A stretch of 16,271 nucleotides of DNA from Chloroflexota bacterium (lineage in GTDB: Bacteria; Chloroflexota; Chloroflexia; Chloroflexales; Kallotenuaceae): assembly GCA_019240175.1 (NCBI GenBank), contig JAFAYS010000885.1, positions 1 through 16,271 on the forward strand, read 5' to 3'. The notes under the pieces were generated by a model that was given only the letters and a program-made list of their open reading frames with translations, searched no databases and had not been told where the DNA came from. Shown piece by piece: positions 13,800 through 16,271 of this stretch; the first letter of the stretch is position 1; each line of letters starts with the position of its first letter. Both the position numbers and the translations under genes were made by a program.

Positions 13800-15434
13800 T
13801 TACGACGCCGGGATCAGCAGCCGCTGACCTGGCCGGATCTTGTTGGGATCGGTGATCGCGGGATTGGCCCGCTGTAGCGATGCCAGCGGAATGCTCCACA
13901 TCGTCGCGATGCCCGTCATGGTCTCGCCGCTGATGACCTCGTGCCAGAAGATTCCATCGATCAGCAGCCGCTCGTTGACCGCCAGTGTGCCCTCCGTCGC
14001 GGCGGTGATCGCGCCGCCATTGCCTCGGAAGATGCGCGTAAGCCGATCTGCTTGTGGAATGCCCACCCGCCGCGCGATGCCTGAAAGTGTCTCGCCCGAG
14101 CTCACGCGATACTCCGAGCCGGCATGGTTGGTGCCGGTGGCGTCTCGGAAATTACCGCGCCGAATGCCGAAGTTATCGGCCAGCGTGGAGTGCTCGCGCC
14201 GCACGCGATTCTCGATATCCACGGCACTGCGATTCCCCTCCGGGCTGGCGGCGTGCTCGGTCACGGTTGGCGTTGTTTGCAGGCTGGCATGGCCACAAAC
14301 CTCATGGGCGAAAATGATCCACGGTGGATCGCGCAGGGTCTGGGTCGGATTCGTGCCCGCCAGCGGCGCAGTATCGCCCGCGCCACGAATACCCTGATGC
14401 TCGATACCGCTCACGCCGACGTTGTGCTCGGCATGGCCGCCGTGTGGATAGACAGTGATGCCCTCACCGGCGGCGTTGACATCGAAAACGTTGGCTCCAA
14501 CCGAGAACGCGTCGGCGACATGGAAGTTGATGTCGCGCGATCCGGCAGCTGTTAGATCGCACAGGCAGCGGCAGGAAGTTGGCGTGGCCTGGCTGAAGTG
14601 TGCCTGACCTTTGGCCGGTCGCGCAGCGCAAAACGTCGCGCGATCGGGCGAGTCGACCACGCCGGTAGCCGCGTCGACGGTCCAGCCGCCGGTCGGACAC
14701 AGCGTATTGATCCAGCCCTGCACGGTTTGCGCGTTGGTAGCGGTGCCGCCCGCTGGCTGATTGACGGCCACCGCGCCGGGATTCTGGATCGTGATCGCCC
14801 GCTGGATCGTGCCGCTGACGCCGCGCTGCTGCTGTACGACATGCGTCAGCTCGTGAGCCAGCAATCGCTGTCCGCGCGAGGTGCTCGGCGCATACTGGCC
14901 CGCGCCAAAGACAATATGCCGCCCGTAGGTGAAGGCGTCGGCGTTGAGCGAGCGAGCAGCAGACGCCGCACGATCGCCGGTATGCACGCGCACCGCGCCG
15001 AAGTCGTAGCGCGCGCCATCGGCTGGCGACGATCCGGGCTGCGTGACCTGCTCGGCCACCTGCTGCGCCTGCTGCTCATGCGGTGTGTGCGCCCCACCGA
15101 CCGTCAAGCTGGTTTGAATCTGATCGCTGGCCGCGTGGACGCCAATAGAGCCGAAGCTATGGCCGAACTTAGGCTCGACCGCCGCGCGCGTCTGCGGATC
15201 GAGCGGCTGCCCAGGCGAGCGCAGCACGTCTTGCACGATCGGCGGTGGGCCGGCTGGCGTTTGCCGGCTGCGCTGCTTTTGCTCCGCCGCCAAGCGTTTG
15301 GCGCGGCAGGCAGCGCACTCGCCGTCAGGCCCGACAATCCCACCACAGGCACAGCGACGCTGCGGCAGTCCGGTACGTGCCGGAGTGAAGCTCGGCTGAG
15401 CCGGGCGCTGCTGTAGCTGTGCTCGTGTCGTCAT
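13800..15434 (-). CDS. DUF4157 (eCIS core domain) protein with second HExxxH motif and two LysM repeats
   Basis: Domains in order: a zinc-ribbon-like N-terminus (C28, C30, C40, C43 in CACGG..ECAAC); the first half of a DUF4157 domain (PLDPQTRAAVEPKFGHSFG, about 77-95); a Gln-rich insert; a DUF4157 second half (YDFGAVRVHTGDRAASAA, GRHIVFGAGQYAPSTSRG) with the HELTH zinc-peptidase-like motif at 194-198; a Cys-rich middle region; FAHEVCGHASLQ (HExxxH, 377-382) followed by VDIENRVRREH (406-415), where E408 or E414 could be a third ligand as in ENxxRRE-type metallopeptidases; LysM repeats at about 441-492 and 497-542. DUF4157 marks proteins encoded with eCIS, many of them candidate cargo or cleavage domains. 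No secretion signal is seen, consistent with loading into the particle before release by lysis. The start overlaps the 104-aa gene stop by ATGA; AGGGA lies 8 bases upstream. Peptidase activity and substrate are inference. Confidence 0.88.
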   Translation of the reverse strand: MTTRAQLQQRPAQPSFTPARTGLPQRRCACGGIVGPDGECAACRAKRLAAEQKQRSRQTPAGPPPIVQDVLRSPGQPLDPQTRAAVEPKFGHSFGSIGVHAASDQIQTSLTVGGAHTPHEQQAQQVAEQVTQPGSSPADGARYDFGAVRVHTGDRAASAARSLNADAFTYGRHIVFGAGQYAPSTSRGQRLLAHELTHVVQQQRGVSGTIQRAITIQNPGAVAVNQPAGGTATNAQTVQGWINTLCPTGGWTVDAATGVVDSPDRATFCAARPAKGQAHFSQATPTSCRCLCDLTAAGSRDINFHVADAFSVGANVFDVNAAGEGITVYPHGGHAEHNVGVSGIEHQGIRGAGDTAPLAGTNPTQTLRDPPWIIFAHEVCGHASLQTTPTVTEHAASPEGNRSAVDIENRVRREHSTLADNFGIRRGNFRDATGTNHAGSEYRVSSGETLSGIARRVGIPQADRLTRIFRGNGGAITAATEGTLAVNERLLIDGIFWHEVISGETMTGIATMWSIPLASLQRANPAITDPNKIRPGQRLLIPAS

Positions 15435-15745
15435 CGCTTAAATCCCTGGTAGACGGCCTGGGCGATCTGGAGGCCGAGCGTGTCGGGCGATGAGCCGGGC
15501 GCGACCTCGAAGCTGCCGCCGCTCAGCCGAGCCACGATTCCGGCCTGATCGAGTCCTGGTGGTATGCCGTGCTCAGCCAGCAGCCGCGCCAGCTCGCGCT
15601 CCACCGCCGCGCCGAGATCGTAACGCGCGCCGCTCGATCGAACCTGATCCAGGCCATGCAGCACCAGCTCACCGATTTGGATCTGCACAGCGGACGCGGT
15701 CGGCGTAGATACTCCGCGCTCGTTCGGGCTCTGGGAATCGCTCAT
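15431..15745 (-). CDS. Conserved-type small eCIS-cluster protein (104 aa)
   Basis: It has a disordered, Ser/Pro-rich N-terminus of about 20 residues, then VQIQIGELVLHGLDQVRSSG, a helix AAVERELARLLAEHGIPPGL, and an end with GGSFEVAPGSSPDTLGLQIAQAVYQGF. I recall very similar short proteins beside the AAA+ ATPase in other eCIS clusters, but no named function. It has no membrane segment or cysteine. ATG 15745 overlaps the ATPase stop (ATGA), with GGAGG at 15752-15756 and 6-base spacing; its own stop overlaps the DUF4157 start in the same way. The lock-step with both neighbours suggests it acts with them, for instance as an adaptor between ATPase and cargo. That role is inference. Confidence 0.82.
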   Translation of the reverse strand: MSDSQSPNERGVSTPTASAVQIQIGELVLHGLDQVRSSGARYDLGAAVERELARLLAEHGIPPGLDQAGIVARLSGGSFEVAPGSSPDTLGLQIAQAVYQGFKR

Positions 15746-16271
15746 AGCCAGCCTCCGACCTCAGCCTCGGTCAGCGTTTTTTCGAGCTTAAGATATTCCG
15801 TGCGCGCGGCCCGCAGCAGATGCTGCATACGCACCAGCTGCCCGGCGTCGGCGGCGAGAAACGCGGCGTTGAGCGCGATGTTGCGAATATTGCCGCCGGT
15901 GATGTTGAGCCGCGCCAGCTTGGCAATGTCCAGTTGCTCGGTGGGCGTGGCCGGCGGAAAGATCCGCCGCCAGATCTCGGCGCGCTGGCTGACATCCGGG
16001 AACGGAAACTGCACGATAAAGCGGATACGCCGCAGAAACGCGGTATCGATCGCGCTCTTGAGATTGGTCGTCAGGATCGCCAGGCCGCGATACGCCTCCA
16101 TGCGCTGCAGCAGATAGCTAACCTCGATGTTGGCGTAGCGATCGTGGCTGTCTTTGACCTCGGAGCGCTTGCCGAAAAGCGCGTCGGCCTCGTCGAAGAG
16201 CAGGATCGCGCCGCCCTCCTCGGCGGCATCGAAGACCCGGCGCAGGTTTTTTTCGGTCTCGCCGATGTATT
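15742..16271 (-). CDS. AAA+ ATPase of the eCIS, C-terminal part (Afp15-like; N-terminus beyond right edge)
   Basis: The frame enters from the right edge and gives 175 residues to the stop. Seen from the edge: YIGETEKNLRRVFDAAE, the Walker B AILLFDEADALFGKR (D at 16192, E at 16189), HDRYANIEVSYLLQRME, sensor 1 LTTN near 16065, arginine finger region FLRRIRF (16027-16038), and sensor-2-like GGNIRNIALNAAFLA near 15885. Walker A lies outside the window. The sequence matches the Cdc48/FtsH-type ATPase found in most eCIS loci. Its role is still debated: assembly, cargo loading or particle remodelling. The stop overlaps the next start by ATGA. The absence of tube and sheath genes to the left suggests they lie upstream, to the right. 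Confidence 0.93.
   Translation of the reverse strand, partial: YIGETEKNLRRVFDAAEEGGAILLFDEADALFGKRSEVKDSHDRYANIEVSYLLQRMEAYRGLAILTTNLKSAIDTAFLRRIRFIVQFPFPDVSQRAEIWRRIFPPATPTEQLDIAKLARLNITGGNIRNIALNAAFLAADAGQLVRMQHLLRAARTEYLKLEKTLTEAEVGGWL

Noticed and set aside
13800..14120. LysM repeats as evidence for a cell-wall hydrolase or lysis enzyme
   Set aside because: LysM also occurs as a structural docking domain in contractile particles, and no lytic glycosidase or amidase domain is visible in the chain.

Overview
The window is 16.3 kb of GC-rich bacterial DNA carrying one contiguous, leftward-reading (minus-strand) gene block. It is the baseplate, spike and ATPase part of an extracellular contractile injection system (eCIS; Afp/PVC/MAC-type phage-tail-like particle). 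Every real gene is on the minus strand, and the many plus-strand open frames are shadows of GC-rich coding DNA. The protein families alone do not fix the host. High GC, a large excess of the hexamer CGATCG, heptamer-repeat islands and a CCCTCACC-type extragenic element suggest a filamentous or soil Chloroflexota (Herpetosiphon/Roseiflexus/Kallotenue-like). That is inference only.

Layout in transcription order (right to left): the C-terminal part of a FtsH/Cdc48-like AAA+ ATPase, cut by the right edge; a 104-aa eCIS-associated protein with no known function; a 544-aa DUF4157 (eCIS core domain) protein with a zinc-ribbon-like N-terminus, an HELTH motif, a second HExxxH motif and two C-terminal LysM repeats; a 151-aa unrecognised protein with a WQQ repeat; a CIS tube-domain protein (Afp7 N-terminal half-like). 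Next comes a 281-bp non-coding island of low-complexity inverted and tandem repeats. After it: a 100-aa LysM protein; a gp27/GpD-like hub protein; a gp5/GpV-like OB-fold spike; a PAAR-like tip; a gp25-like baseplate wedge protein; two large baseplate-J-like proteins of 807 and 959 aa; and a 945-aa tail-protein-I-like protein with an internal 108-aa duplication. After a 143-bp gap with a palindrome, a DUF6519-type protein runs off the left edge.

From the hub gene to the tail-I-like gene, each gene overlaps the next by 1 or 4 bases (ATGA, TAATG, TGATG), which points to translational coupling and stoichiometric assembly of spike and baseplate. The first three genes (ATPase, 104-aa, DUF4157) are joined in the same way. 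Sheath, inner tube, tape measure and terminator genes are not in the window and are expected upstream, past the right edge. No rRNA, tRNA, CRISPR array, transposase or clear promoter was seen. The most interesting item is the DUF4157 protein, which looks like a candidate particle-associated or cargo metallopeptidase encoded directly beside the particle ATPase.
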